Shown here: positions 28,046 through 37,162 of the stretch, one piece after another | Position numbering within the stretch: position 1 is the stretch's first letter | Layout of the letters: each line of letters begins with the position of its first letter | Translations under genes and position numbers: made by a program | The notes under the pieces: generated by a model | Database searches by the model: none | What the model saw: the letters and a program-made list of their open reading frames with translations, nothing else | What the model was told of the DNA's origin: nothing | NCBI RefSeq assembly: GCF_030812335.1 | Contig: NZ_JAUSSN010000007.1 | Location: forward strand, 186,001-250,000 | Origin: Pseudarthrobacter oxydans | GTDB lineage: Bacteria > Actinomycetota > Actinomycetes > Actinomycetales > Micrococcaceae | Direction of reading: 5' to 3' | Length of the DNA stretch: 64,000 nucleotides

Positions 28046-28156
28046 GACCCGTCCTTCGTTTGTTGGCCGACGGCCGCTGTCTCCCGACAACACCCGCCTG
28101 CTGGGGCAAAAAGCTTCTGCCCCGGTGGATTCTCGTGCGCAGGCAGTTTTTCCTGC

Positions 28157-28882
28157 CTACATTCTTGCTGCGTCGTAGAACTCTTCGATGCCTTCCAGCC
28201 CCGGAAGATGGGGTGAAAGTTGCGGCAATTCCGCCACCGAGCCGATTCCCATCCGCTCCAGGAAATACGACGTCGTGCGGTAGAGGATGGCCCCGGACTC
28301 AGGATCTGTTCCCGAGTCCTCGATCAGCCCCCGCTGCGTCAGCGTCCGCACGACAGAGTCAACATTAACTCCTCGAATTGCAGACACCCGCGCCCTTGAT
28401 ACGGGCTGGCGGTAAGCGATGACGGCGAGAGTTTCGAGCGCCGCCTGCGTCAGCCTGGCTGTCTGTCCCTCCAGCACGAATCCACCGACAATGTCGGCAA
28501 ACTCAGCGCGGGAATAGATCCGCCAGCCTCCGGCGATATTCCGCAATTCAAAGCCCCGGGGGGTGGCGCCGAAGCCGTTGAAACTGGCGTCGTGCACATC
28601 CGGGGCATTAACAGTATAGCCGTTATACTCCCGCTGCAGTTCCGCGAGCAGTTCCTCGACGACGTCGACGGTCAGGTTAAGCCCGGCGGCGAGCCCGGCC
28701 GCCGTCGCCGGCTCGTCGATCACCATCAGGACTGCTTCAAGGGCGGCGCGGGCGCCGCCGGGCAGGCTGCCGACGTCGGGCAGGCCGTCAAAGCCGGAAC
28801 CGGCGTCGCCTCGACTGGCGTCGTGTGCTGCCGGGTCGGCGGCTGCCTCTCCGGCTGCCTGTCCGGTTCGAAGATCGTTCAC
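28157..28882 (-). CDS. scpB: segregation and condensation protein B
   Basis: 241 aa. It carries two winged-helix domains: AVLMVIDEPATAAGLAAGLN near residue 50 and QTARLTQAALETLAVIAYRQ, PVSRARVSAIRGVNVDSVVR, FLERMGIGSVAELPQLSPHL. It binds ScpA and SMC in chromosome condensation. The N-terminal 45 residues are acidic and disordered. ATG overlaps the scpA stop (ATGA). Confidence 0.94.
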   Translation of the reverse strand: MNDLRTGQAAGEAAADPAAHDASRGDAGSGFDGLPDVGSLPGGARAALEAVLMVIDEPATAAGLAAGLNLTVDVVEELLAELQREYNGYTVNAPDVHDASFNGFGATPRGFELRNIAGGWRIYSRAEFADIVGGFVLEGQTARLTQAALETLAVIAYRQPVSRARVSAIRGVNVDSVVRTLTQRGLIEDSGTDPESGAILYRTTSYFLERMGIGSVAELPQLSPHLPGLEGIEEFYDAARM

Positions 28883-29727
28883 GGCTGTTCCTCATATTCT
28901 TCGCTCAGTGTGTCGCTGCTCCAGGGCCCGCCGTCGGCGGTCCAGCGGACCGTCAGGTCCCCCAGCGGCTGCAGCTGCTCGAAGGCCACCGCCTTGTCCC
29001 GGAACAGCTCCAGCAGCGCCAGGAAGCGTGCCACCACCACGAGGGTGGATTCGGCGTCGGCGATCAGCGCCCGGAAGGTGAGCGGGGCGCCGCGCTGCAG
29101 CCGGAGGCCGATCAGTTCGGCCTGCTCCTTGACGCTGACCGGGGTGCCGTGGAGGTGGGCGAGGCCGATCTCTGTGGGCGGGGCGTCCCTGGCCGCGAGG
29201 GCCTTCCCGGCCAGGGCGGCGAACTGCTGCGGGGTGTGCTTCCAGAGCAGCTCCGGAAGCAGGGCCGCGAAGTGCCCTTCGAGCGCGACCTGGCGCGGGT
29301 AGCGGCGGCCCTCGAGCTCGAGGGTAGAACCCATCATGCCCGCGACCTGCTTGAACGCCTTGTACTGCAGGAGCCGCGCGAATAACAGGTCGCGGGCTTC
29401 CAGCAGGGCAATGTCGTCCTCGTCCTCGACTTCGCCGGCAGGCAGCAGCCGGGCCGCCTTGAGGTCGAGCAGGGTGGCGGCAATGACGAGGAATTCGCTG
29501 GCCTCATCAAGGGCCCATTCCTCGCCCAGGTTCTGCAAACGCTTGATGTACTTGATGAACTCATCGGTGACGGTGGACAGCGCCACCTCCGTGATGTCCA
29601 GCTGGTGCTTGGAGATCAGGCCCAGGAGGAGATCGAAGGGGCCGGTGAAGTTGGCCAGCCGGACCTCGAAGCCGGGCTTCTTCCCGGCCGGCGAAAGCTC
29701 CGCGGTCGGGGTGCCTGTCGCTGCCAC
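28879..29727 (-). CDS. scpA: segregation and condensation protein A (kleisin)
   Basis: 282 aa. The N-terminal SMC-neck-binding region is FEVRLANFTGPFDLLLGLIS with KHQLDITEVALSTVTDEFIK; the C-terminal winged helix (FRALIADAESTLVVVARFLA, LLELFRDKAVAFEQ) binds the SMC head. It bridges the SMC dimer. Start: GTG 29727, 8 bp after the parA stop. Confidence 0.94.
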   Translation of the reverse strand: MAATGTPTAELSPAGKKPGFEVRLANFTGPFDLLLGLISKHQLDITEVALSTVTDEFIKYIKRLQNLGEEWALDEASEFLVIAATLLDLKAARLLPAGEVEDEDDIALLEARDLLFARLLQYKAFKQVAGMMGSTLELEGRRYPRQVALEGHFAALLPELLWKHTPQQFAALAGKALAARDAPPTEIGLAHLHGTPVSVKEQAELIGLRLQRGAPLTFRALIADAESTLVVVARFLALLELFRDKAVAFEQLQPLGDLTVRWTADGGPWSSDTLSEEYEEQP

Positions 29728-29735
29728 GGCCCTGA

Positions 29736-30635
29736 CTAGGGCGCGCCGCCGCGCGAGATCAGTTCTTTGGCCAGGTTGCGGTAGGCGTCGGCGCCGATGT
29801 GGTTGCCGGCGTAGCTGGTGATCGGCTCGGCCGCGACGGTGGCGTCCGCGAACTTAATGGACCGCTTGATGACGGTTTCGAAGACCTTGTCGCCGAAGGC
29901 CTCCACCAGGCGGGAGATCACCTCGCGGCTGTGCAGGGTTCGGGCGTCGTACATGGTGGCGAGGACGCCGTCGACCTGGAGCCGCGGATTCAGCCGGTCC
30001 TGGACCTTGTCGATGGTTTCCACCAGCAGCGCGACGGCGCGCAGCGCGAAGAACTCGCAGATCAGCGGGATGATGACACCGTGGGAGGCCGTCAGGGCGT
30101 TGACCGTGAGCAGGCCCAAGGAGGGCTGGCAGTCGATCAGGACGACGTCGTAGTCATCCTCGACCTTCTTCAGGGCCCGGTCCAGCACCTGTTCGCGGGC
30201 GACCTCGTTGACGAGCTGGACCTCCGCGGCGGAGAGGTCGATGTTGGCCGGGAGCAGGTCCAGGTTTTCCACGCCGGTCTTGTGGATGGCGTCGCGGATG
30301 TCGACCTTGCGGTCCATCAGGACGTTGTAAACCGTGAGGTCCAGTTCGTGCGGGTTGATGCCCAGGCCCGCGGAGAGGGCACCCTGCGGGTCGAAGTCCA
30401 CCACCAGCACCCGGCGGCCGAATTCCGCCAGCGCTGCCGCAAGGTTGATGGTGGAAGTGGTTTTCCCCACTCCGCCCTTCTGGTTGACCATGGCGATGAC
30501 CCGGGCGGGACCGTGGGAGGACAGCCGTGCCGGCTCCGGAAAGTCGCGCTGAGGGCGCCCGGTGGGGCCCATGACGGCGTCTTCCAGATCGAGTTCGGTG
30601 CCTTCCAGAGTTGCTGAACCCTGTTCGCTGCTCAC
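29736..30635 (-). CDS. ParA/Soj-family chromosome-partition ATPase
   Basis: About 299 aa. Deviant Walker A AMVNQKGGVGKTTSTINLAA (near residue 50), then VVDFDPQGALSAGLGIN and VVLIDCQPSLGLLTVNAL. An N-terminal acidic arm of about 45 residues precedes it. It heads the scpAB operon, so it likely assists chromosome organisation; no parB is adjacent, unlike the canonical parAB near oriC. Start: GTG 30635 or GTG 30647; neither has a clear ribosome site. The 319 bp upstream contain two related blocks, TTGATACTTCCGCAGG and TTGATAGTGCTGCAGG (about 30708-30745), and no gene. Confidence 0.88.
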   Translation of the reverse strand: MSSEQGSATLEGTELDLEDAVMGPTGRPQRDFPEPARLSSHGPARVIAMVNQKGGVGKTTSTINLAAALAEFGRRVLVVDFDPQGALSAGLGINPHELDLTVYNVLMDRKVDIRDAIHKTGVENLDLLPANIDLSAAEVQLVNEVAREQVLDRALKKVEDDYDVVLIDCQPSLGLLTVNALTASHGVIIPLICEFFALRAVALLVETIDKVQDRLNPRLQVDGVLATMYDARTLHSREVISRLVEAFGDKVFETVIKRSIKFADATVAAEPITSYAGNHIGADAYRNLAKELISRGGAP

Positions 30636-30890
30636 GTATCTATCCACACTTTCGATGACGGTGATGGTCGTGCCTGGTGATTGTCGTGCTTAGCACTGCT
30701 GCCTACTTGATACTTCCGCAGGTTTGATAGTGCTGCAGGCTTGATTTTTCTGTGCTGGACTTCCAGCGCGGATCTTATTTCCTCCCAAGGTTACAGCGCC
30801 CGACACGGTATTCCGCGGACCTTGACAGCGGCCAATTTTTGAGCCTCAACCTTCTGGTAGAAGTAGAAGGTTCCTGCCGGGGCGCGAAAA

Positions 30891-30922
30891 ACCGCCCGGA
30901 CGCTGGCGGGCGTCCGGGCGGT
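30891..30922 (-). terminator. terminator after the dicarboxylate symporter
   Basis: ACCGCCCGGACG (30891-30902) pairs with CGTCCGGGCGGT (30911-30922), loop of 8 nt; on the minus strand it is followed by TTTTCGC. It ends the symporter transcript. Confidence 0.85.
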
Positions 30923-30954
30923 CATTGGTGGTTCGTGAGGGGTGCTGGAACAGC

Positions 30955-32301
30955 TCAGGCGTTGGCCAGCACGGGCTGTGCCGGTGCGGGTGCTTCCTCG
31001 GGTGCGCCGTGTCCGGCGATCATGGTCTGCTCGTCGAAAGGTTCGCTTCCGGAGAGGACACGCTCGACCTGGGCGCCGTCGATCTCCTTGACCCAGGTGC
31101 CGATCAGGACGGTGGCAACGGCGTTGCCGGTGAAGTTGGTCAGGGCGCGGGCCTCGGACATGAACCGGTCGATGCCGACGATCATGCCGACGCCGCCGAG
31201 CAGTTCCGGCTTGTGGGCCTGGAGCCCGGCAGCCAGGGTGGCCAGGCCGGCGCCGGTGACACCGGCAGCGCCCTTGGAGGCGATGATCATGAAGATCAGC
31301 AGCGACACCTGAGCGCCGAGGTCCAGCGGGGTGCCCATGGCGTTGGCGACGAACAGCGAAGCCATGGTCAGGTAGATGGCGGTGCCGTCGAGGTTGAAGG
31401 AGTAGCCGGTGGGGACCGTGACGCCGACGACGGGCTTGGACACGCCGAGGTGTTCCATCTTCGCGATCAGGCGGGGCAGGGCGGCTTCGGAGGACGAGGT
31501 GGAGAAGATGAGCAGGTATTCGCGGCCGAGGTACTTCATCAGCCGGAAGATGTTGAGGCCGGCGACGACCTTGAGCAGGCCGCCGAGGATCACGACGATG
31601 AACAGTGCGCAGGTGATGTAGAAGGCGCCCATCAGGGTGGCCATGCTGAGGATGGCCTGCATGCCGGTGGCGCCGACGACGGCGGCGATCGCACCGAAGG
31701 CTCCGACCGGGGCCAGCCACATGATCATGACCAGGATGCGGAACACGAGGGCCTGGCCGTAGCCGACGGCTTTGAGGATCGGAGCGCCCTGGGTGCCCAT
31801 CTGCTGGAGGGCGAAGCCGACCAGCAGGGCGGCGAGCAGGGTCGGCAGGACCGGGATGTCACCCGGGATGATGCCCAGCAGGAACTCGACCGTGCTGTCC
31901 GTGGCGGCCTTCTTGCTCGGGTCGTAGGGGGCGAGCTTGAGGCCCTCGCCCGGGTGGATCAGGTTGCCGACGACGAGGCCGATGGCCAGTGCGAAGGTGG
32001 ACATCACCATGAAGTAGCCCAGGGCCAGGCCGCCGACCTTGCCGACCGTGGCCGCCTTGGCGATCGAACCGATGCCCAGCACGATGGTGCAGAAGATGAC
32101 CGGGCCGATCATCATCTTGATGAGCTTGATGAACCCGTCGCCCAGCGGCTTCAGGGACTTGGCGAACTCGGGGAACAGCAGCCCGACGAGGGCGCCTAGG
32201 ATGACGGCCGCGATGACCGCAATGTAGAGATAATGGGACTTGTCGAGACCCTTGCGCTTCTTGACCGGCGTCACGGCCGACTCTCCTCGTTGAGAGGTCA
32301 T
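30955..32301 (-). CDS. C4-dicarboxylate/proton symporter (DctA/DAACS family)
   Basis: 448 aa, 8 membrane helices plus two re-entrant loops. The first loop carries the serine-rich FSTSSSEAALPRLI motif; GYSFNLDGTAIYLTMA and the C-terminal NFTGNAVATVLIGTW hold the substrate and cation residues. It probably imports succinate, fumarate and malate. Its start has AAGGAGAACACC. The divergent two-component system at 32440 is of the CitA/DcuS type that commonly regulates such carriers. The 138-bp shared gap contains the dyad GTGACGCGCATCAC (32394-32407). Confidence 0.92.
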   Translation of the reverse strand: MTSQRGESAVTPVKKRKGLDKSHYLYIAVIAAVILGALVGLLFPEFAKSLKPLGDGFIKLIKMMIGPVIFCTIVLGIGSIAKAATVGKVGGLALGYFMVMSTFALAIGLVVGNLIHPGEGLKLAPYDPSKKAATDSTVEFLLGIIPGDIPVLPTLLAALLVGFALQQMGTQGAPILKAVGYGQALVFRILVMIMWLAPVGAFGAIAAVVGATGMQAILSMATLMGAFYITCALFIVVILGGLLKVVAGLNIFRLMKYLGREYLLIFSTSSSEAALPRLIAKMEHLGVSKPVVGVTVPTGYSFNLDGTAIYLTMASLFVANAMGTPLDLGAQVSLLIFMIIASKGAAGVTGAGLATLAAGLQAHKPELLGGVGMIVGIDRFMSEARALTNFTGNAVATVLIGTWVKEIDGAQVERVLSGSEPFDEQTMIAGHGAPEEAPAPAQPVLANA

Positions 32302-32439
32302 GGTGTTCTCCTTGGATAGGCTGGACGTCGGTGCGGCACAGGCTGTGGGCCCATCGCGTCCGTTCTGCGTGTTCCACCATCATTGGGGATGGAGTGACGC
32401 GCATCACCGTTGCGTTCATATTGGTCATGGAAGGTGTGG

Positions 32440-34164
32440 ATGATCCACCGCTGGAGCATCGCCAGACGGCTGTTTGTGGCCCATCTGCTGTTTATGCTGA
32501 CGCTCACCGCAATCGTCGGGACCGCGACGTTCGTTGATGCGCGCGACCACGCCTACGACGAGGCCGGCCGGCGGATGGCCGCCGTCGCGACCGCGGTGGC
32601 GGACAGCCCGTTCGTGCTGGAGGCGGCGGAAGCCGCGGATCCCACCGCCCTGCTGCAGCCGTATGCCCTGAAGGTGACCGAGGACGCGGACGCGGATTTC
32701 ATCACGATCATGGCGCCGGACCGCACCCGGTGGACCCACCCCCGGGAGGAGGAACTCGGGAAGCCCTATATCGGCTCGGTCGACGCCGCCCTGGACGGGC
32801 AGGTGTTCACCGAGATTACGGCCGGCACGCTCGGCCCGTCGGTGCGCACCATCGCCCCTGTCAAGGACGCGGACGGCACGGTGCGGGCGCTGGTTGCGGC
32901 CGGCGTGACCGTGAATACGGTGGACGTCGCCGTCTCCGGCAGGCTGCCGGCGCTGCTGGCCATCGGGCTGGCCCTCCTGGCCGGCGGAGCGGTGGCGTCC
33001 TGGCTGCTGGGGCGGTACCTGCGCCAGGTCACCCGCGGCTGGGGACCGGAGCAGCTTGCCCAGCTTTTCGCCTACTACGAGTCGGTCCTGCACTCGGTCC
33101 GCGAAGGTGTCATCCTGATCGACCCCAGGGGCAAGGTGGTGATGTACAACGACCAGGCCGCCGAACTGCTGGGTCTCACTCCCCGCGCCTCCGACGACGC
33201 CGGCACCCCGGCCGGCGGCGGGCGGCAGGACGCGCCGTCGCTCGCGGAGCTCCCGCTGGCCCCCAGCCTCAGGGAGCTGTTCGAATCGGGCCGGACCGCC
33301 CTGGACGAGATCCACCTGACCGGCTCGCGGATCCTCGTGGTGAACCAAGGACCGGCCGTCGGGCCCGGTTCTGCCGGCGGGCGCGGCAGCGCGGCCGTGT
33401 ACGGGACCGTGGCCACGATCCGCGACCGCACCGAAATCGAGTCGCTGGGCAGCGAGCTGGAAACCATGCGCACCCTCTCTGATGCACTGCGCGCCCAGAC
33501 CCACGAGCACGCCAACCGGCTCCACACGATCGTCTCGCTGATGGAACTGGGGCGCGGCGCGGAGGCCCTGGACTTCGCCACCCAGGACCTCGAGCTGAGC
33601 CAGCGGCTGACCGATGACGTGGTGGGCTCCCTGGAGGAACCCGTGCTCGGCGCGCTCATTATGGGCAAGGCCGCGGAAGCCCACGAACGCGGCGTCGAGC
33701 TGACCCTGAACACCGCGGGCACCGGGAGCGGCCCTGCCGGCGTGTCCGGGCTGGCCGTGCAGGACCTCGTGGCGATCCTGGGCAATCTGCTGGACAACGC
33801 CATCGACGCCGCGGCCGAGGCTCCGGCCCCGAAGCTCGTCGAGCTCACGGTGGAAAATTCCGCCGAGGCCCTGGAGATCACGGTGGAGGACAGCGGTCCG
33901 GGGATCGACCCGCAGGCCGTCGAGGACATCTTCCGGCACGGCTTCAGCACCAAGGCCCCGGGACCGTTCGGGCGGGGCCTCGGCCTGGCCCTGGTCCGCC
34001 AGGCGGTGCAGCGGCTCGGCGGCACCATGACCATCACCAGCCCTGCCGGGGCGCTGTTCCGTGTCACGCTGCCAACGTCGCCGGCGGCATTAACGCCGCC
34101 GTCGCCGGCTGCCTCACCACCGGCCACAACGCCGGCACCACTGACCAGCAAGGGACAGCAATGA
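32440..34164 (+). CDS. CitA/DcuS-family sensor histidine kinase
   Basis: 574 aa. Two membrane helices (about 10-30 and 165-187) flank a periplasmic PAS/Cache-like sensor. A cytoplasmic PAS (LHSVREGVILIDPRGKVVMY) follows. The phospho-His lies in RAQTHEHANRLHTIVSLMEL and the ATPase boxes are LGNLLDNAIDAA, DSGPGID and GRGLGLALVRQAV. It likely senses a C4-dicarboxylate or citrate. Start: ATG 32440 with GGAAGG 5 bp upstream. The C-terminus has an extra Pro/Ala tail. It overlaps the response regulator gene by 4 bp. Confidence 0.92.
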   Translation: MIHRWSIARRLFVAHLLFMLTLTAIVGTATFVDARDHAYDEAGRRMAAVATAVADSPFVLEAAEAADPTALLQPYALKVTEDADADFITIMAPDRTRWTHPREEELGKPYIGSVDAALDGQVFTEITAGTLGPSVRTIAPVKDADGTVRALVAAGVTVNTVDVAVSGRLPALLAIGLALLAGGAVASWLLGRYLRQVTRGWGPEQLAQLFAYYESVLHSVREGVILIDPRGKVVMYNDQAAELLGLTPRASDDAGTPAGGGRQDAPSLAELPLAPSLRELFESGRTALDEIHLTGSRILVVNQGPAVGPGSAGGRGSAAVYGTVATIRDRTEIESLGSELETMRTLSDALRAQTHEHANRLHTIVSLMELGRGAEALDFATQDLELSQRLTDDVVGSLEEPVLGALIMGKAAEAHERGVELTLNTAGTGSGPAGVSGLAVQDLVAILGNLLDNAIDAAAEAPAPKLVELTVENSAEALEITVEDSGPGIDPQAVEDIFRHGFSTKAPGPFGRGLGLALVRQAVQRLGGTMTITSPAGALFRVTLPTSPAALTPPSPAASPPATTPAPLTSKGQQ

Positions 34165-34874
34165 GCGACATCCGAGTACTCGTCGTCGAAGACGAGCCCA
34201 TCGCGTCGGCCGCCCATGCCGCTTATATCGGCCGGCTGGAGGGCTTCACGCTGGCGGGCACGGCCCCGGACGGGCAGTCGGCGCTCCGGCTGATGACGGA
34301 TTTCGCGGCGGCGGGGACTCCGGTGGACCTGGTCCTGCTGGATATGAACCTGCCGGACCTGCATGGCCTCGACATCGCCCGGCGGATGCGTGCCGCCGGG
34401 CTGTTCGCGGACATCATCGCCATCACCGCCGTCCGGGAACTGAACATCGTCCGCAGCGCGGTGGCCACCGGCGTGGTGCAGTACCTGATCAAGCCCTTCA
34501 CCTTCGCCACGTTCGCGGACAAGCTCACCAGCTACCGGCTCTTCCGGGAGCAGCTGGCCTCCCCCGCCGCCGGGCAGGCCGGCCCCGGTGCGTCGCAGAG
34601 CGACGTGGACCAGGCCTTCGCGAGCCTACGGGCGCCCTCGGAGCTGCCGCTGCCCAAGGGGCTGTCCGCGTCCACACTGGAATCGGTGCAGGACTTCGTG
34701 AAGCTGCAGTCCGGGGCCGTGTCGGCCAGCGAGGTGATGGAAGCCCTGGGGATGTCCAGGGTGACCGCCCGGCGCTACCTGGAATACCTTGCCGACGCCG
34801 GCACGGTCACCCGGGCCGCGCGCTATGGCGCGCCCGGCCGGCCGGAGAACGAGTACCGCTGGAGGCAAAACTAA
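34161..34874 (+). CDS. CitB/DcuR-family response regulator
   Basis: 237 aa. The receiver domain has VLVVEDEPIA, the phospho-acceptor Asp in VLLDMNLPDLHG, and Lys in YLIKPFTFATF. A C-terminal helix-turn-helix (SASEVMEALGMSRVTARRYL, EYLADAGTVTRAARYG) binds DNA. It is coupled to the kinase (ATGA) and probably controls the divergent symporter gene. It is the last conserved gene before the accessory region. Confidence 0.92.
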   Translation: MSDIRVLVVEDEPIASAAHAAYIGRLEGFTLAGTAPDGQSALRLMTDFAAAGTPVDLVLLDMNLPDLHGLDIARRMRAAGLFADIIAITAVRELNIVRSAVATGVVQYLIKPFTFATFADKLTSYRLFREQLASPAAGQAGPGASQSDVDQAFASLRAPSELPLPKGLSASTLESVQDFVKLQSGAVSASEVMEALGMSRVTARRYLEYLADAGTVTRAARYGAPGRPENEYRWRQN

Positions 34875-34988
34875 GCGGACGCACTTGCCTCAGTGTCGAC
34901 GGATACCGCCACATTAACTGCCTGTCATTTCAGTAATCCCCTGCGCGCTTCGCACCCCTCGCTCAGTACTCCTACGCACAAATGATTC

Positions 34989-35588
34989 TCAGGGGCGCAA
35001 TGGTTCGGCCGTCCTGCGTTGCCCGCGTTCAATTGCCCGGTAGACCGTGGAGCGACCGACGCCAAACAGCTCGGCCAACTCTGCCTTGCTGTATCCCCCC
35101 GCGGCGTGTAGTTCGAGGAGGTGGTTTTCCTGTTTGACGGTGAGTTTCGGTTGTTTCCCTCGTAGCCGGCCCTTGGCCTTGGCAACCTTCATTCCTTCAC
35201 GGGTGCGCATGCGGATGAGGTCGGCTTCGAACTCGGAGATCATCGCCAACACGTTGAACAGCAGTTTGCCCATCGGGTCAACGGGGTCATGGACGGATCC
35301 ACCAATGCTGAGTTTGATTTCGCGCTTAGCGAGGTCATCTGCAATTTCGTGGGCATCCCGGACGGAACGGGCCAGGCGGTCAAGTTTCGTGACGACGAAG
35401 GTATCCCCCGCCCGGCACGCGGCCAGGGCTTCGCGAAGTCCGACACGGTTCTTGTTTGTGCCAGTAAAGCCATGGTCAACATAAATTCGTTCAGACTCAA
35501 CGCCAAGGGCAGCCAGGGCATCACGCTGCGCTGTGAGGTCTTGCGCCTCGGTGGACACGCGCGCGTAGCCGACCAGTATTTGAGACAT
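34989..35588 (-). CDS. small serine recombinase (resolvase/invertase)
   Basis: 199 aa. The catalytic domain is about 1-140: catalytic Ser in GYARVSTEAQDLTAQRDAL, then VDHGFTGTNKNR, LDRLARSVRDAHEI and EFEADLIRMRTREGM. A short C-terminal helix-turn-helix (AELAELFGVGRSTVYRAIER) binds DNA. Length and layout fit Tn3 resolvases and DNA invertases, not large integrases. No transposase is adjacent. Start: ATG 35588 (MSQILVGYARVST). Directly upstream, 35600-35761 contains several half-sites like those of the dispersed 28-bp palindromes, so this is the likely enzyme acting on them. That link is inference. Confidence 0.92.
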   Translation of the reverse strand: MSQILVGYARVSTEAQDLTAQRDALAALGVESERIYVDHGFTGTNKNRVGLREALAACRAGDTFVVTKLDRLARSVRDAHEIADDLAKREIKLSIGGSVHDPVDPMGKLLFNVLAMISEFEADLIRMRTREGMKVAKAKGRLRGKQPKLTVKQENHLLELHAAGGYSKAELAELFGVGRSTVYRAIERGQRRTAEPLRP

Positions 35589-35599
35589 AAAAAATAGTG

Positions 35600-35761
35600 T
35601 GTCATATAAGACTCCCTTGCCGGTCAATTCATCGGACGGGTCTTACGGGACGGTGATGGAACCTAGCTCGCAATGATGCAGTTCAGCGGTGTGTGCGACC
35701 GGTGGAGGACCGGCTTACGGGACGGCTTGAATGTCAATCCGGACAGACCCCTAACGGGACG
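35600..35761. other. putative res region beside the resolvase gene
   Basis: Half-sites seen: TGTCATATAAGAC (35600-35612, plus), CGTCCGATGAATT (35625-35637, minus), CGTCCCGTAAGAC (35640-35652, minus). CGACCGGTGGAGG-AC plus GTCCCGTAAGCCG form one 28-bp site (35696-35723). CGTCCCGTTAGGG (35749-35761, minus) forms a second 28-bp site, 35734-35761, with a poor left half. Tn3-type res regions also lie next to the resolvase gene and contain three dimer sites. The remaining gap to 35951 shows no convincing gene. Confidence 0.55.
35629..35645 (+). repeat. 17-bp direct repeat, left copy
   Basis: TCATCGGACGGGTCTTA occurs here and exactly again at 60838-60854 in the same orientation. Both copies are preceded by ATAAGAC ending 27 bp before a shared GTCTTA. 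The two copies bracket 25.2 kb. Confidence 0.85.
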
Positions 35762-35951
35762 ACGCCACTAATTCGGTGGCCAAAAGGAGTGCTCTACCTG
35801 ATTCCCCTTGTGGGCGCGGTACCGGCCAATTTGAGCGAGGTGGTGCAGCGTGAGTTACGAGATGCCTTCCAGGAAAGCAAGCGGCGGGGACACGTTCTCA
35901 TTCGTCAATAGCCAAACAGGAACGACCCCTCAAGATCAGACCGGACGAGGT

Positions 35952-36290
35952 CTACTTATCCTCGGGCGAATAGGTGGGGTAGTAGCGTCGAATTTCCTCC
36001 ACGGTCTTGCCGGCCTGGACCATTCGCTCTACCGGCATCAGCGCCCGGACTTCATCGTCACTTGAGCGGACGCTGTTCCATGGGCCGATGGTCTTGAAGC
36101 AGAAGTCGTTCGGGTCGTTCAACTTGGCCGGGTCGTAGCATTCAGGGTGATCTGACGCCACCTCCGAAGTCACCACAGGTGAATCGTCCTTCGAAGGTCG
36201 CTCCGCCGAAGCGTATGCAGCGGCTGCACCGAGGCTCAGCGTCGCCGCGAGCCCGATAGCCAGACCGAGGAGCTTAGTATTCCTAGCCAT
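35952..36290 (-). CDS. small secreted protein of unknown function
   Basis: 112 aa. A signal peptide (MARNTKLLGLAIGLAATLSL to about residue 28, ending AYASAERP) precedes a short soluble part with two cysteines (HPECYDPAKL and NDFCFKTIG) that may form a disulfide. C-terminus RRYYPTYSPEDK. Start: ATG 36290 with TGGGGGAAT; the longer reading from 36338 adds an unsupported arm. I recognise no family. Confidence 0.6.
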   Translation of the reverse strand: MARNTKLLGLAIGLAATLSLGAAAAYASAERPSKDDSPVVTSEVASDHPECYDPAKLNDPNDFCFKTIGPWNSVRSSDDEVRALMPVERMVQAGKTVEEIRRYYPTYSPEDK

Positions 36291-36510
36291 GATTCCCCCA
36301 ATAAATCGATAACTACCTCGAAATAGTGAACCTATCATCCAGGAGTATGTGGGTCCATTGCCGCAATTCAGCAGCTACTCACGGTCTTACGTGACGCCGG
36401 GCATGCCTCGAGCGTCGCCCTCAGGTGGGAACCGTTCGGGCCGCCTGTTTGGTTCTATTCAATTGACACTGTCAGGGCCCAAAGATTTTCCAGGAGATTT
36501 TTAGGTTTGT

Positions 36511-36545
36511 GTAACCTTTTCAGTTGTCCCGGACAATACAGTGCA
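36511..36545 (+). promoter_or_regulatory. probable autoregulated ECF promoter, copy 1
   Basis: GTAACCTTTT (36511-36520) and CCCGGACAATACAG (36528-36541) lie just before the sigma-factor ATG. The same two blocks with almost the same spacing precede the paralogous sigma gene at 50686, while the surrounding non-coding DNA is not conserved. AAC in the first block and CGGAC in the second fit ECF -35/-10 elements. The short distance to ATG implies a leaderless mRNA. Confidence 0.6.
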
Positions 36546-37162
36546 TGGGGAACCTGGAGATTGACGAGGACCGCCTTTGGTCCCGCAGCCTAAGTGGTGA
36601 CGGCGATGCGTTTGGGGTGCTGTACGACCGGCATCGTGACCGGGTCTTCCGCCACGCGTACAGGCTCGCGGGAAGCCATCACGACGCCGAAGACGTCATG
36701 GCTGCTGCCTTCCTGGAGCTCTGGCGGCGGCGCGGCAAGGTGCGTCTAGTAGCAGGGTCGATCCTTCCCTGGCTGCTCGTCACGACAACCAACATGGCCC
36801 GCAATAACGGGCGGGCAGCCCTCCGCTACCGGAAGCTGCTGAATGCACTGCCGCGTACCGAAGGGACGCCAGAGGCCATGGAGAATGAGCTTTTCGCGAG
36901 CACCCAAGGGACGCTGGACAAGGACTTCGCCAAAGCTCTCGGAACGCTAAGCGCTGTGGACCTGCACCTGGTGAGTCTGGTCGTGTTCGAGGACTATCCT
37001 CTGGCCGCAGCAGCGGTGGTCCTGAATCTGACTCCCGGCGCGGCGAAGACCCGGATGCACCGGGCAAAGCAACGGATGAAAGCCGCCCTTACTGGCACAA
37101 CCAGCACGGGCGCTCCTGCTGCCCGCAGCCACGCAACCTCGGTTTTGGAAGGAGAACGCTAA
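36545..37162 (+). CDS. ECF-type RNA polymerase sigma factor (copy 1)
   Basis: 205 aa. Sigma region 2 is LYDRHRDRVFRHAYRLAGSH and HDAEDVMAAAFLELWRRR; region 4 is LVVFEDYPLAAAAVVLNLTP with GAAKTRMHRAKQRMK. It directs RNA polymerase to a small regulon. A paralogue at 50102-50686 (minus strand) shares most of its residues. It overlaps its partner gene by one base (TAATG). Start: ATG 36545 (MGNLEIDED), chosen because both copies align from MGN. Confidence 0.9.
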   Translation: MGNLEIDEDRLWSRSLSGDGDAFGVLYDRHRDRVFRHAYRLAGSHHDAEDVMAAAFLELWRRRGKVRLVAGSILPWLLVTTTNMARNNGRAALRYRKLLNALPRTEGTPEAMENELFASTQGTLDKDFAKALGTLSAVDLHLVSLVVFEDYPLAAAAVVLNLTPGAAKTRMHRAKQRMKAALTGTTSTGAPAARSHATSVLEGER

